A stretch of DNA of 64,000 nucleotides from Variovorax sp. (GTDB lineage Bacteria > Pseudomonadota > Gammaproteobacteria > Burkholderiales > Burkholderiaceae_C). The stretch is taken from contig JAGIBP010000009.1 in assembly GCA_017744285.1 (NCBI GenBank), positions 19,348 to 83,347 of the forward strand, in the 5' to 3' direction. The position numbers were made by a program, and so were the translations under genes. Of this stretch, positions 34,364 through 42,716 are shown piece after piece. A model generated the notes under the pieces. The model saw nothing but the letters and a program-made list of their open reading frames with translations, did not search any database and had not been told where the DNA came from. Within the stretch, counting starts at the first letter, position 1. Each line of letters opens with the position of its first letter.

Positions 34364-36722
34364 ATTCCGTTCCATCGGTCGCCACGAACCGCGCCGCGAG
34401 GACGCGCGCCTGCTCACCGGGCGCGGGCGCTACGTCGACGACATCGTGGTGCCGGGCGCGCTGCACGCGTGCTTCGTGCGCTCGCCGCACGCGCATGCGC
34501 GCCTCGTGGCAATCGACACGGCCGCCGCGCTCGCGATGCCGGGCGTGGTCGCTGTCTATACGGGGCGCGACATCGCGGCGCACACCACCCGCCACCGCAT
34601 GGCGCCGCCGATCGAGGGCTTGCAGCCCATGGAATCGGACACGTTGCCGATCGACAAGGTGCGTTTCCAGGGCGACCCGGTGGCCTGCGTGATCGCCACG
34701 GACCGCTACCTCGCCGAAGACGCCGCCGAGCACGTCGACGTGGAATATGAGGTGCTGCCCGCGGTGGCGACGATGGCGCAGGCCCTCGAAGCGCATGCGC
34801 CGCGCGTGGACGATGCACTGCCTTCGAACCTGCTCTCGCACCAGCACGCGAGCTGGGGCGACGTCGACGGGGCAATGGCCCGCGCCCACCGCGTCATCGA
34901 AAGCAGTTTTTCGATGCACCGCCAGACCCATCTGCCGATCGAAACGCGCGGCTGCATCGCGAGCTGGGACGCCGGGCGGGAACATCTGCTGTTCCAGGTC
35001 GGCACGCAGGTGCCGCACCCTTACCGGACCACGCTGGCGGGCCGCCTGCGGCTGTCCGAATCGCAGGTCACGGTCGCGTCGCCGGACGTGGGCGGCGGCT
35101 TCGGCCAGAAGATCGCGGTCTATCGCGAAGAGCTCACGGTGGCGGTGGCTTCGATCCTGTTGCAGCGGCCCGTGCGCTGGCGCGAGGACCGCATGGAAAA
35201 CCTGCTGGCTTCCTCGCAGGCGCGCGAGGACTTCTGCCACACCCGGGTGGCCGTGGACGCACAGGGCCGCATCCTGGCGCTGGACCTTCAGATCGTGGAG
35301 GACTTCGGCGCCTACAGCTTCTACCCTGGCAACTACCTGGCGCGCGTGGTGGCGATGATCATCACGGGCCCCTACCGCATCGCCGACTACCGCTACGACG
35401 TGAAGGTGGTGCTGTCGAACAAGGTGGGCAACGGGCCCATGCGCGCGCCCATGGCCATCACCAGCTGGGTGATGGAAGGCACCGTGGACAACGTGGCGCG
35501 CGAACTCGGGCTGGACCCGGTGGCGGTGCGGCGCATCAACATGCTCGAGGGGCGCGACTATCCCTACACCATGGCCACGGGCGAAGTGCTGGCGGACATC
35601 ACGCCACGCGAAACCATGGAAGCCGCGCTGGCGGCGATCGACTACCCGGCCTTCCGGCAGCGCCAGGCCGAGGCGCGCGAGCGGGGCGAATACCTGGGCC
35701 TGGGCCTCTGCACGGTTGTCGAGTCCACCACCTATGGCTCGAAGTTCTACAAGGCCGCAGGCATCCCCGGCTCCGGCCACGAGGCCGCCTGGGTGCGCAT
35801 CGAGCCTTCCGGCGTGGTGAACGCTTCCGTCGGACTGGGCGCCACGGGGCAAGGCTACGAGACCGCGCTGTCGCAGGCCGTGGCGGAAGGGCTGGGCGTG
35901 CCTTCGTCGTGCGTGAAGATCCACCTGGGCCACACCGATGTCGCGCCCTACGGCATGGGCAGCCGCGGTGCGCGCGGCGGTACCGCGGGCGGCGGCACGC
36001 TCTACCTGTGCGCGCTGGACGCGCGCCGCGCGGTGCAGACCATCGCGGCGCACCGTCTCGGGCTGCCGCTCGATGCCGTGCGCCTGCGCGACGGCGTCGT
36101 GCAGCAGCACGTCGAAGGCGAGTGGCGCGAAGCCGGGCTCACCCTGGCCGATATCGCGCGGCTGGCGTACCTGGATCCGCTGGCGCTGCCGCCGGGCTTG
36201 GCGCCCGGCCTGGAGTTCCACAAGACGTACGAGCCGCCGCCCATGACCTATTCCAACTCCAGTCATGCGTGCATCGTGCGCATCGACGCGGCCACAGGTG
36301 CGGTGCAGATCGAGCGCTACGTGGCCGCGGAGGATTGCGGCACGGTACTCAGTCCGGTGGTGGTGCAGGGGCAGCAGCATGGCGCGATCGCGATGGGCCT
36401 GTCGGGCACCCTGATGGAGCACATGGACTACGACCCGGACACGGGGCAGAACCTGTCGGGATCGCTGGCGGACTACCTGGTGGCGACCGCGCACGAGATT
36501 CCGCGCATCGAGCTGATCCCCATGCACACGCCCAGCCGGGCGACGCCGGCGGGCATCAAGGGCATGGCCGAAGGCGGCGTGATGGGATCGATCGGCGCCC
36601 TGATGAACGCCGTGAACGACGCGCTGGCGCCCCTGGGCGTGCAGGCCACCCGCCAGCCGCTCGCACCGGCCTACATGCGCAGTCTGCTGCGCGGCAATCC
36701 AACGATGGAGAACAAGCAATGA
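34350..36722 (+). CDS. molybdenum hydroxylase large (Moco-binding) subunit, substrate unknown
   Basis: 790 residues of the xanthine dehydrogenase/CoxL family. The opening GRGRYVDDIVVPGALHACF and VRSPHAHARL, the VASPDVGGGFGQKIAVYREE region (about 242-261) and the C-terminal IKGMAEGGVMGSIGALMNAV (about 735-754, with the catalytic-type Glu) are present. The loop that is AYRGAGRPEA in many relatives and AYRCSFR in true CO dehydrogenase reads NGPMRAPMAITSWVMEG here. It is therefore not a CO dehydrogenase, and the substrate is likely an N-heterocycle, aldehyde or similar carbon that is hydroxylated using water (inference). Confidence 0.88.
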   Translation: MSEPEFRSIGRHEPRREDARLLTGRGRYVDDIVVPGALHACFVRSPHAHARLVAIDTAAALAMPGVVAVYTGRDIAAHTTRHRMAPPIEGLQPMESDTLPIDKVRFQGDPVACVIATDRYLAEDAAEHVDVEYEVLPAVATMAQALEAHAPRVDDALPSNLLSHQHASWGDVDGAMARAHRVIESSFSMHRQTHLPIETRGCIASWDAGREHLLFQVGTQVPHPYRTTLAGRLRLSESQVTVASPDVGGGFGQKIAVYREELTVAVASILLQRPVRWREDRMENLLASSQAREDFCHTRVAVDAQGRILALDLQIVEDFGAYSFYPGNYLARVVAMIITGPYRIADYRYDVKVVLSNKVGNGPMRAPMAITSWVMEGTVDNVARELGLDPVAVRRINMLEGRDYPYTMATGEVLADITPRETMEAALAAIDYPAFRQRQAEARERGEYLGLGLCTVVESTTYGSKFYKAAGIPGSGHEAAWVRIEPSGVVNASVGLGATGQGYETALSQAVAEGLGVPSSCVKIHLGHTDVAPYGMGSRGARGGTAGGGTLYLCALDARRAVQTIAAHRLGLPLDAVRLRDGVVQQHVEGEWREAGLTLADIARLAYLDPLALPPGLAPGLEFHKTYEPPPMTYSNSSHACIVRIDAATGAVQIERYVAAEDCGTVLSPVVVQGQQHGAIAMGLSGTLMEHMDYDPDTGQNLSGSLADYLVATAHEIPRIELIPMHTPSRATPAGIKGMAEGGVMGSIGALMNAVNDALAPLGVQATRQPLAPAYMRSLLRGNPTMENKQ

Positions 36723-37603
36723 GTGAAGCGAATTCCGCGGCCCGCATCGGGTTCGTGGGCCTGGGCATCATGGGCCAGCACATGGCCCGGCACCTGCTGG
36801 CCGCCGGCCACCCTTTGCGTGTGTACAACCGATCGGCCGACAAGGCGCGGCCGCTGCTGGACGAAGGCGCGATCTGGTGCGACACGCCGGGCGCCGTGGC
36901 TGCCGGCTCGGACGTGGTGATCACCATGGTGGGCCATCCGCACGACGTGGAGGAGGTCTGGCTGGGCGCGGATGGCATCCTGGCCCATGCATCCGGCGCG
37001 CTGCTGATCGACATGACGACCTCCAGCCCCGAACTGGCGAAGCGCCTGGCCCACGAAGCGGCCAAGCGCGGCTGCCGCGCACTCGATGCGCCGGTGTCGG
37101 GTGGCGACGTCGGTGCGCGCGAGGCGCGCCTGTCCATCATGGTGGGCGGTGACGCCGCGGCATTCGACCAGGCGCTGCCCATCCTGCAGCGCATGGGCAA
37201 GACGATCGTTCACGCGGGCGCTGCCGGCAGCGGCCAGCACACCAAGATGTGCAATCAGATCGTCATCGCCTCCACGATCATGGGCACCTGCGAGGGCCTG
37301 GCCTATGCCCGCGCCGCGGGTCTCGACCTGGATCTCGTGCTGTCGTGCATCGGTGGCGGCGCGGCGGGCAGTTTCCAGCTGAACGTGATGGGGCCGAGGA
37401 TCGTCAAGGGCGACTTCGCGCCCGGCTTCATGATCGAGCACTTCCTCAAGGATCTGTCGATCGCGTTGGCCGAAGCCGATCGCATGAAGGTCGCGCTGCC
37501 CGGGGCGGCGCAGGCACGCAAGCTCTATATGCAATTGTCGGAGCAGGGCCATGCGCGTGATGGCACGCAGGCCCTCGCACGCCTGTATGGAGCTGCCGCA
37601 TGA
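36719..37603 (+). CDS. 3-hydroxyisobutyrate dehydrogenase-family oxidoreductase
   Basis: 294 residues of the beta-hydroxyacid dehydrogenase family. NAD(P) motif GFVGLGIMGQHMARHLLAAG (11-30), substrate motif DAPVSGGDVGAREARLSIMV (about 120-139), catalytic Lys in GSGQHTKMCNQIVIAS (about 170-185), and KDLSIALAEADRM near the C-terminus. Family enzymes act on 3-hydroxyisobutyrate, tartronate semialdehyde and similar compounds. An ATGA overlap ties it to the Mo subunit upstream and to CoxG downstream, so it probably handles a product of the same pathway. Confidence 0.88.
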   Translation: MSEANSAARIGFVGLGIMGQHMARHLLAAGHPLRVYNRSADKARPLLDEGAIWCDTPGAVAAGSDVVITMVGHPHDVEEVWLGADGILAHASGALLIDMTTSSPELAKRLAHEAAKRGCRALDAPVSGGDVGAREARLSIMVGGDAAAFDQALPILQRMGKTIVHAGAAGSGQHTKMCNQIVIASTIMGTCEGLAYARAAGLDLDLVLSCIGGGAAGSFQLNVMGPRIVKGDFAPGFMIEHFLKDLSIALAEADRMKVALPGAAQARKLYMQLSEQGHARDGTQALARLYGAAA

Positions 37604-38226
37604 CCATGGAGATCACCGGCGAGTACCTGGTGCCCGCACCGCAGGCGCGCGTCTGGCAGGCGCTGAACGATCCCCAGGTGCTGCGCGCCAGCATTGCCGG
37701 CTGCCAGTCGCTCGAGAAGGTGTCGGAGTCCGAGTTCTCCGCGATCGTCACCACCAAGGTGGGCCCGGTGTCGGCGACGTTTCGCGGCACTGTCAGCCTG
37801 TCCGATCTGGATGCGCCCCATGGCTATACGCTCACCGGTCGAGGCCAAGGCGGCGCCGCCGGTTTCGCGAAGATGAGCTCGCGGGTCGCGTTGCAGCCGC
37901 AGGGGGAGCAAACGCTGTTGCGCTACACCGCGCAGGCCGAGATCGGCGGCAAGCTCGCCAGCGTGGGCAGCCGCCTGATGCAGGCGGTCGCGAAGAAGAA
38001 CGCCGATGAGTTCTTCGCCGCGTTCACACGGCAGCTCGGCGGTGCGCCGCAATCCGCGCCGCAGCCGCTGGAAGAGGCGGCGCACGGGGACAGTGCGATC
38101 TCCGCGAGCCCTGCTCCCGTCGCCGCGGGCGGCGGCCTGGGTGCGCCCGTGCCTGCATGGCTGGTCGTGTTCGGGAGCGGCCTCGGAGCGGGGCTCGGCT
38201 ATTGCCTGGCCCTGGTGGCGCGATGA
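37600..38226 (+). CDS. CoxG-like SRPBCC protein with C-terminal membrane helix
   Basis: 208 residues. The SRPBCC/CoxG domain (1-150) begins EITGEYLVPAPQARVWQALN and continues with GCQSLEKVSESEFSAIVTTK and GGKLASVGSRLMQAVAKK. A Pro/Ala linker leads to a single C-terminal helix (PAWLVVFGSGLGAGLGYCLALV). CoxG recruits CO dehydrogenase to the membrane in Afipia carboxidovorans and related proteins accompany other molybdenum hydroxylases. A similar anchoring role is inferred here. ATGA overlaps on both sides. Confidence 0.88.
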   Translation: MTMEITGEYLVPAPQARVWQALNDPQVLRASIAGCQSLEKVSESEFSAIVTTKVGPVSATFRGTVSLSDLDAPHGYTLTGRGQGGAAGFAKMSSRVALQPQGEQTLLRYTAQAEIGGKLASVGSRLMQAVAKKNADEFFAAFTRQLGGAPQSAPQPLEEAAHGDSAISASPAPVAAGGGLGAPVPAWLVVFGSGLGAGLGYCLALVAR

Positions 38227-39431
38227 AGATCATCGAGGCCATCGGCGCGCAGGCCGGGGAGGCACGTTCGTGGCGGCGCGATATCCATGCGCATCCCGAG
38301 CTGGCATTCCAGGAGCAGCGCACCTCCGACCTGGTGGCCCGGCTACTCACCGAGTGGGGCATTCCAGTGCATCGCGGATGGGCTGGAACGGGCGTGGTCG
38401 GGGTCGTGCACGGGCGAGATGGCGGCGCCTGCGGCCGGGCGCTGGGATTGCGCGCCGACATGGACGCACTGCCCTTGCAGGAGCAGAACGATTTCGCGCA
38501 CGCGAGCCGTCATGCGGGCCGGATGCACGCGTGCGGCCACGACGGCCACACGGCCATGCTGTTGGCGGCGGCGCGCCATCTCGCCGGGCACCGCGATTTC
38601 GATGGCACGGTCTACCTGATCTTCCAGCCGGCCGAAGAGGACGGCGGCGGCGCGGGCATGATGGTCAAGGAAGGGCTGTTCGATCGCTTCCCGATGGAAG
38701 CAGTCTTCGGCATCCACAACTGGCCTGGCGGCGCGGTGGGCACCTTTGCCGTCAGCAGCGGCCCCGTGATGGCCTCGTCCAACGATTTCCGCATCGTCGT
38801 TCGCGGGCGAGGCAGCCACGCCGCGATGCCGCACAACGGCGTCGATCCGATCGCTGTGGCTTGCCAGTTGTTCTCGGCGCTCCAGACCATCGTTTCGCGC
38901 AACCTCAAGCCCATCGAGGCTGGCGTGATCTCCGTGACCATGTTCCACGCGGGTGAGGCCACCAATGTGCTGCCCGATGCCTGCGAGCTGCAGGGAACGG
39001 TGCGCACGTTCACGCTGGAAGCGCTCGACCTCATCGAGCGGCGCATGCGCGAGATCACCGAGAGCACCTGCGCGGCCTTTGGCGCGCGCAGCGAGTTCAC
39101 CTTCCGGCGCAAATATCCGCCGACGATCAACTCGGCGCGCGAGGCGGCCTTCGTGCGCGAGGTCATGGCCGAGATCGTGGGGCCTGAACAAGTGCGGGAG
39201 CAGGAACCGACCATGGGTGCCGAAGACTTCGCGTTCATGCTGCAGGCCAGTCCGGGCGCCTATGCCTTCATCTCGAACGGTGATGGCGGGCACCGGGAGA
39301 TGGGGCACGGTGGCGGCCCCTGCAACCTGCACAACCCCAGCTACGACTTCAACGACGAACTGCTGCCGCTCGGGGCGACCTTCTGGGTTCGGCTGGCGCA
39401 GCGATGGCTGCAGTCGCGACTGGAGCGGTGA
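38223..39431 (+). CDS. M20D-family amidohydrolase (hippurate hydrolase-like)
   Basis: 402-residue metal-dependent amidohydrolase, likely cytoplasmic. Metal site elements: LRADMDALPLQE (about 77-88), MHACGHDGHTAML (about 100-112), FQPAEEDGGGAGMM with the catalytic Glu pair, FGIHNWPGGAVG, and the late PTMGAEDFAFML. The dimer/lid domain includes GRGSHAAMPHNGVDPI. Relatives cleave N-acyl amino acids, hippurate or indole-acetyl conjugates. As the last gene of the Mo hydroxylase operon it may release the core molecule or cleave a ring-opened amide (inference). Confidence 0.9.
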   Translation: MKIIEAIGAQAGEARSWRRDIHAHPELAFQEQRTSDLVARLLTEWGIPVHRGWAGTGVVGVVHGRDGGACGRALGLRADMDALPLQEQNDFAHASRHAGRMHACGHDGHTAMLLAAARHLAGHRDFDGTVYLIFQPAEEDGGGAGMMVKEGLFDRFPMEAVFGIHNWPGGAVGTFAVSSGPVMASSNDFRIVVRGRGSHAAMPHNGVDPIAVACQLFSALQTIVSRNLKPIEAGVISVTMFHAGEATNVLPDACELQGTVRTFTLEALDLIERRMREITESTCAAFGARSEFTFRRKYPPTINSAREAAFVREVMAEIVGPEQVREQEPTMGAEDFAFMLQASPGAYAFISNGDGGHREMGHGGGPCNLHNPSYDFNDELLPLGATFWVRLAQRWLQSRLER

Positions 39432-39473
39432 CCACCGGCTGCTCCGGCAGCCCGTCGAACGACCCGGCGCGTT

Positions 39474-39848
39474 TCACCTCTTGGTGGCCTTGCCGCCGGC
39501 GGCGCGCACGGCCGCCTTGCCCAGTTCGGCCGGCGACATCGCGAAGGCGTCTTCCATGGCCTGGGCCGCCGCGTCGCCCTGCATGCGGGCGAACATGTCA
39601 TCGAACTGCTGCGTCAGCGCATCCAGGTCGGGTTCGGCCGCCTGTTCGAGCGCGAGGTAGCGGTCGATCGACATCAGCACCATGGCCGGCTCGTCGTGGC
39701 GGGTGACGACCACGGCGCCGTGCGTCATGACCGCGCTGGTCACCTTCTGCATGCCCGCCACCAGCTTGGTGGCCGAGACGGCAGGCAGGCCGCGCGTGAA
39801 ACGGTCGATGGCCTCGGGGCGCGAAATGGTCGATGGCGTGGTGGACAT
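39474..39848 (-). CDS. Phd/YefM-family antitoxin-like protein, no adjacent toxin
   Basis: 124 residues. The N-terminal half (about 18-70) fits the Phd/YefM fold: PAVSATKLVAGMQKVTSAVM and GAVVVTRHDEPAMVLMSIDR. The C-terminal half is a helical tail (about 75-124) of the type that binds a toxin. No toxin gene is found on either side: the M20 gene ends 42 bp away and the membrane protein gene starts about 70 bp away. It could be an orphan antitoxin or DNA-binding regulator. Confidence 0.78.
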   Translation of the reverse strand: MSTTPSTISRPEAIDRFTRGLPAVSATKLVAGMQKVTSAVMTHGAVVVTRHDEPAMVLMSIDRYLALEQAAEPDLDALTQQFDDMFARMQGDAAAQAMEDAFAMSPAELGKAAVRAAGGKATKR

Positions 39849-39884
39849 GAGAAGCTCCGGGGAATCCCTGTTTTTCCTAATTTG

Positions 39885-39901
39885 GGTATTTTAGGTATTT
39901 T
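39885..39901. promoter_or_regulatory. tandem GGTATTTT repeats upstream of the Phd-like gene
   Basis: Two direct copies of GGTATTTT at 39885-39892 and 39894-39901, nine bases apart, in an AT-rich patch that is otherwise rare in this window. On the minus strand it lies 37-53 bases upstream of the Phd-like start codon, so it can be both the promoter and an autoregulatory operator (inference). Confidence 0.45.
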
Positions 39902-39916
39902 CCAAGGATCCTGCCA

Positions 39917-40267
39917 TCAACCCTTGCGCGGCGGCAGGCGCTTCAGCACCGCGGCCGCGGCGCGCCGGTAGGTGCGGATCATCACGGCCAGGCCGGCGAG
40001 GGCGAAGACCGACAGGGCCGCGAATGCGGCGTTGAACACCATCGGGATGCCGTCGTTGTAGGTCAGCACGGCCAGCACCAGCGAGCCCAGGAAGAGGCCG
40101 CCCCAGCGCAGGATGTACATGTCCATGTACGTCTTGAGCCAGAGGTCGTTGCGGTAGACGATGTCCTCGGCCTCGCGGGCATCGGCATCGGTCGGGATGC
40201 GTTCGAGCATGCCGCTGGGCGACCAGAAGCGGCTCCAGATCGAGCGCGTGGGGGAGGGCGCTTGCAT
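39917..40267 (-). CDS. small two-helix membrane protein, unknown
   Basis: 116 residues. Helical leader (SFWSPSGMLERIPTD-like, residues 10-27), then DIVYRNDLWLKTYMDMYILR. Two transmembrane helices follow: WGGLFLGSLVLAVLTY and MVFNAAFAALSVFALAGLAV. The tail is basic (RRAAAAVLKRLPPRKG). No family recognised. It starts 3 bp after the LysE exporter stop on the same strand and is thus in its operon. Confidence 0.6.
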   Translation of the reverse strand: MQAPSPTRSIWSRFWSPSGMLERIPTDADAREAEDIVYRNDLWLKTYMDMYILRWGGLFLGSLVLAVLTYNDGIPMVFNAAFAALSVFALAGLAVMIRTYRRAAAAVLKRLPPRKG

Positions 40268-40270
40268 CGG

Positions 40271-40882
40271 TCAGCCGCGCAGGGGCAGCGCGACCCCGAT
40301 GGCGACGAACACGCCGCCGCAGGCGCGGTTGAAGCGCCGTCCCGTCCTGCGCAGCCAGGGGCTGATCCGATGCGCCATGCTGGCAATGAAGAGTTCGGTC
40401 GCGATCTCGATCGCCGCGAAGGTGCCGGCCAGCACCAGGAACTGCACCCACAGGCTGCGCGCGGGATCGATGAACTGAGGCAGGAAGGCGGCGAAGAACA
40501 GGATGCCCTTGGGGTTCGTGAGCGCGGACAGCGCGCCCTGGCGGAACAGCGAGCGGCCGCGCGCGGACACGGCAGGCGCCGGCGCCTCGATCCCGATCGG
40601 CGGCGCGCGCCAGACCTGGATCCCGAGCCAGACGAGGTAGGCGCCGCCGAGCCACTTGAGCACCGTGAGCCAGGCCAGCGATGCCTTGAGCAGCGCGCCG
40701 ATGCCGAACATCGACAGCGCGATGACGATGACGAACCCGAGCGCGCCGCCGGAAATCGTGTAGAGCGTCTTGCGCCGTCCGTGCAACGCGCCGTGCGTCA
40801 GCGCCAGCAGGCCGTTGGGGCCGGGCGACAGCGACAGGCCGATGGCCGCCAGCAGGTAGATGAGCCAGGTGTGGAGATTCAT
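40271..40882 (-). CDS. LysE/RhtB-family amino-acid exporter
   Basis: 203 residues with about six membrane helices. Typical opening LIYLLAAIGLSLSPGPNGLL (about 7-26), a conserved GGALGFVIVIALSMFGIGAL helix, VLKWLGGAYLVWLGIQVWR, and RQGALSALTNPKGILFFAAF with the NPK motif. Members export Lys, homoserine, threonine or similar compounds; the substrate is not predictable. No LysG-type regulator lies next to it. Confidence 0.88.
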   Translation of the reverse strand: MNLHTWLIYLLAAIGLSLSPGPNGLLALTHGALHGRRKTLYTISGGALGFVIVIALSMFGIGALLKASLAWLTVLKWLGGAYLVWLGIQVWRAPPIGIEAPAPAVSARGRSLFRQGALSALTNPKGILFFAAFLPQFIDPARSLWVQFLVLAGTFAAIEIATELFIASMAHRISPWLRRTGRRFNRACGGVFVAIGVALPLRG

Positions 40883-40954
40883 GGTCCCGAATGCTCGCGG
40901 GCATGGCGCAGGCGGTCAAGCGCCGCCCGCCTGCGCGCAGGGGCGTGCCGCCTT

Positions 40955-41068
40955 AAGTGTCATTTAAGAAATGCGCAGGACACTTCGATCCGGCGGCCCT
41001 GCTTCTTCTCTCCCCCTCCCTCCTCCATGAAGGGCTGCCCTTCACCCGCTTCGGCGGGCTTTTTTTTG
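40955..41068 (+). ncRNA. candidate small RNA with CU-rich segment and intrinsic terminator
   Basis: No coding frame fits this stretch. It holds a C/U run with anti-Shine-Dalgarno character (CUUCUUCUCUCCCCCUCCCUC, then CUCC). A perfect palindrome TGAAGGGC-T-GCCCTTCA follows at 41028-41044, and an intrinsic terminator at 41045-41067. The combination resembles trans-acting sRNAs that pair with ribosome-binding sites. The 5' end is a guess because no promoter could be fixed, and transcription is not shown. Confidence 0.35.
41045..41067 (+). terminator. intrinsic terminator
   Basis: Stem CCCGC/GCGGG (41045-41049 and 41054-41058) with loop TTCG, then C and eight T residues (41060-41067). This is the clearest rho-independent terminator in the window. 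It reads rightward, so it ends a plus-strand transcript from the 40.9 kb region rather than the minus-strand oxidoreductase gene whose stop is at 41077. Confidence 0.8.
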
Positions 41069-41076
41069 CGTGGCGT

Positions 41077-42708
41077 TCAGCGCTTCGCCGCGAACTGGTA
41101 GCCCACCCGCCGCGTCGGCGTGAGCGCCCCGAAGCTCGGCCAGGCCAGCAGCACGCCCTGATGGCCGAGCGTGCGCTGGAAATCGCGCAGGCTGTCCGCG
41201 TCGGCGCGCACCGAGCGCAAGGGCTGCCTGCGCGCCAGCGCGAAGGCGGCCAGCGTGCCCGAGGCCTCGCCGATGCTCCATTCGGTCGCGTGCTCGCGGT
41301 ACGCGCCGTTGGTGATCCGCGTGCAGCCCAGGTTCTTGCAGGCCGGCAGCAGGTTCTCGACCCGCACCGGCAGCAGCGCCCCGAGCGGAATCCGGAAGGG
41401 GAACGCGTCGATGTCGACGGTGTTGCGTCCCCGCGTGCTCGGGTGCAGGTCGATCCGATAGGCCCCGATGCCCACGCTGTCCTCGAACGGCTCGGCCGCA
41501 TCCGCACCCGGCCGCGCCGCCACCCCGATGTGCTGCTCGAGCACCGTGAACTCCGCGCGGATGCGCCGGCCTTCGCGGTAGTAGGCCTGCTTGGCGAGGC
41601 CGTCGGACGTGCCCAGCACATCGCCTCGCAGGCGCAGGCCCGGATAGCCCTGGCCGCCGTCGTGGCGCGGCGCTTCCGTCTGCATCCAGTAGAAGAAGGC
41701 CAGGCTCAGCGCGCGCGCTTCGTCCAGCGCGCTCGCCTGCTCCTGCGGCGAGACGCCGACCACGGGCTTCTCCCAGTAGTCCATCTGGGGCCAGTTGGCG
41801 AGCGTGATGTCGCTCGCGTAGCTGCCCGGCCGGAAGTTGCGCCGGTAGGCGATGCGCCGCGCATGCCAGAGGTCATAAAGCGACTCGGCGTCGGTCGGCC
41901 CCACGAACAGCGGGCGCTCCCGCGGCTCGTGGGTCACGAAGTCGCTCAACGTCCAGCTCAGCTGCGGGCCGGGCCAGCAGTCGAGCTGCAGCGTCCGCAG
42001 GCGGTCGTAGTCGCGCGGCTTCTCGATCGTGTGGTCCTCGCCCGGCAGGTAATCCGCCGCCAGGCACCAGGTGATGGCCTGCTGGTCGAAGGGGTCGGCC
42101 TCGGGCAGCGCGTGCGGTTCGTTCGTCTGCGCCTGCGCCTCCGCGCCGACGACATGCTCGGCGCCGGCCAGGTCGAGCAGGTCGCCGATCTCGGTGGCGT
42201 CGATGAAGACCCGCGCGGTCAGCACCTTGTCGACTTGCGCCTCGAGGTCCCGCAGCTGCACGGCACGCACGTGGTCGCCATGGGTCTCCACCTTCGAGGT
42301 CCGATGCCGGCGCAGCACCTGGAGCCGTCCCGAGGCCACGTGCGGCGCGAGCAGTTCGTCGATGACCTTCACCGCCACCCAGGGCTCATGGCAGAGCGAG
42401 CTGACGTTCCCCTGGCCCGGATTGAGCCGCACCCGCGTCCGCGCGGCGTCCGTCAGCGGAAGGTGCCTGCGGTAATAGGCACGGATGGCCTCGCGGAAAT
42501 CTGCGTAGCTCTGCGATGCCGTGAGATGCTCGATCCACGGGTGTTCGTCGGGCGGCACGCCCTGCGCCGTGAGCTGGCCGCCGAGCCAGTCCAGCTCTTC
42601 CACCAGGACCACCTGCGCGCCCATCCGGGCGGCGGCCAGCGCCGCGGAAACGCCGCCCAGCCCGCCGCCGATGATCGCGACATCCGTCGCCAGTTCCTTG
42701 ATCGCCAT
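41077..42708 (-). CDS. FAD-dependent oxidoreductase (FAD_oxidored/PF12831 type)
   Basis: 543 residues. The dinucleotide motif DVAIIGGGLGGVSAALAAAR is at about 8-27 and VVLVEELDWLGGQLTAQGVP follows (34-53). AYREGR-type and KNLGCTRITNGAYREHATEW segments near the C-terminus are typical of the PF12831 family, which includes poorly described proteins annotated as FAD-dependent oxidoreductases. RVFIDATEIGDLLDLAGAEH supports the FAD-reductase fold. It begins 8 bp after the Bug gene stop on the same strand and probably acts on the receptor's ligand. Reaction unknown. Confidence 0.8.
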   Translation of the reverse strand: MAIKELATDVAIIGGGLGGVSAALAAARMGAQVVLVEELDWLGGQLTAQGVPPDEHPWIEHLTASQSYADFREAIRAYYRRHLPLTDAARTRVRLNPGQGNVSSLCHEPWVAVKVIDELLAPHVASGRLQVLRRHRTSKVETHGDHVRAVQLRDLEAQVDKVLTARVFIDATEIGDLLDLAGAEHVVGAEAQAQTNEPHALPEADPFDQQAITWCLAADYLPGEDHTIEKPRDYDRLRTLQLDCWPGPQLSWTLSDFVTHEPRERPLFVGPTDAESLYDLWHARRIAYRRNFRPGSYASDITLANWPQMDYWEKPVVGVSPQEQASALDEARALSLAFFYWMQTEAPRHDGGQGYPGLRLRGDVLGTSDGLAKQAYYREGRRIRAEFTVLEQHIGVAARPGADAAEPFEDSVGIGAYRIDLHPSTRGRNTVDIDAFPFRIPLGALLPVRVENLLPACKNLGCTRITNGAYREHATEWSIGEASGTLAAFALARRQPLRSVRADADSLRDFQRTLGHQGVLLAWPSFGALTPTRRVGYQFAAKR

Positions 42709-42716
42709 GCGCCGGC

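Noticed and set aside
33897..36719. 940-codon open frame on the minus strand opposite the Mo subunit gene
   Set aside because: It is a by-product of high GC: the plus-strand gene has matching family motifs and codon bias, the minus frame has only Arg/His/Ala-rich low-complexity text.
33003..38226. Carbon monoxide dehydrogenase (coxMSL-coxG)
   Set aside because: The large subunit lacks the AYRCSFR loop of true CO dehydrogenase, and coxD/E/F maturation genes are absent.
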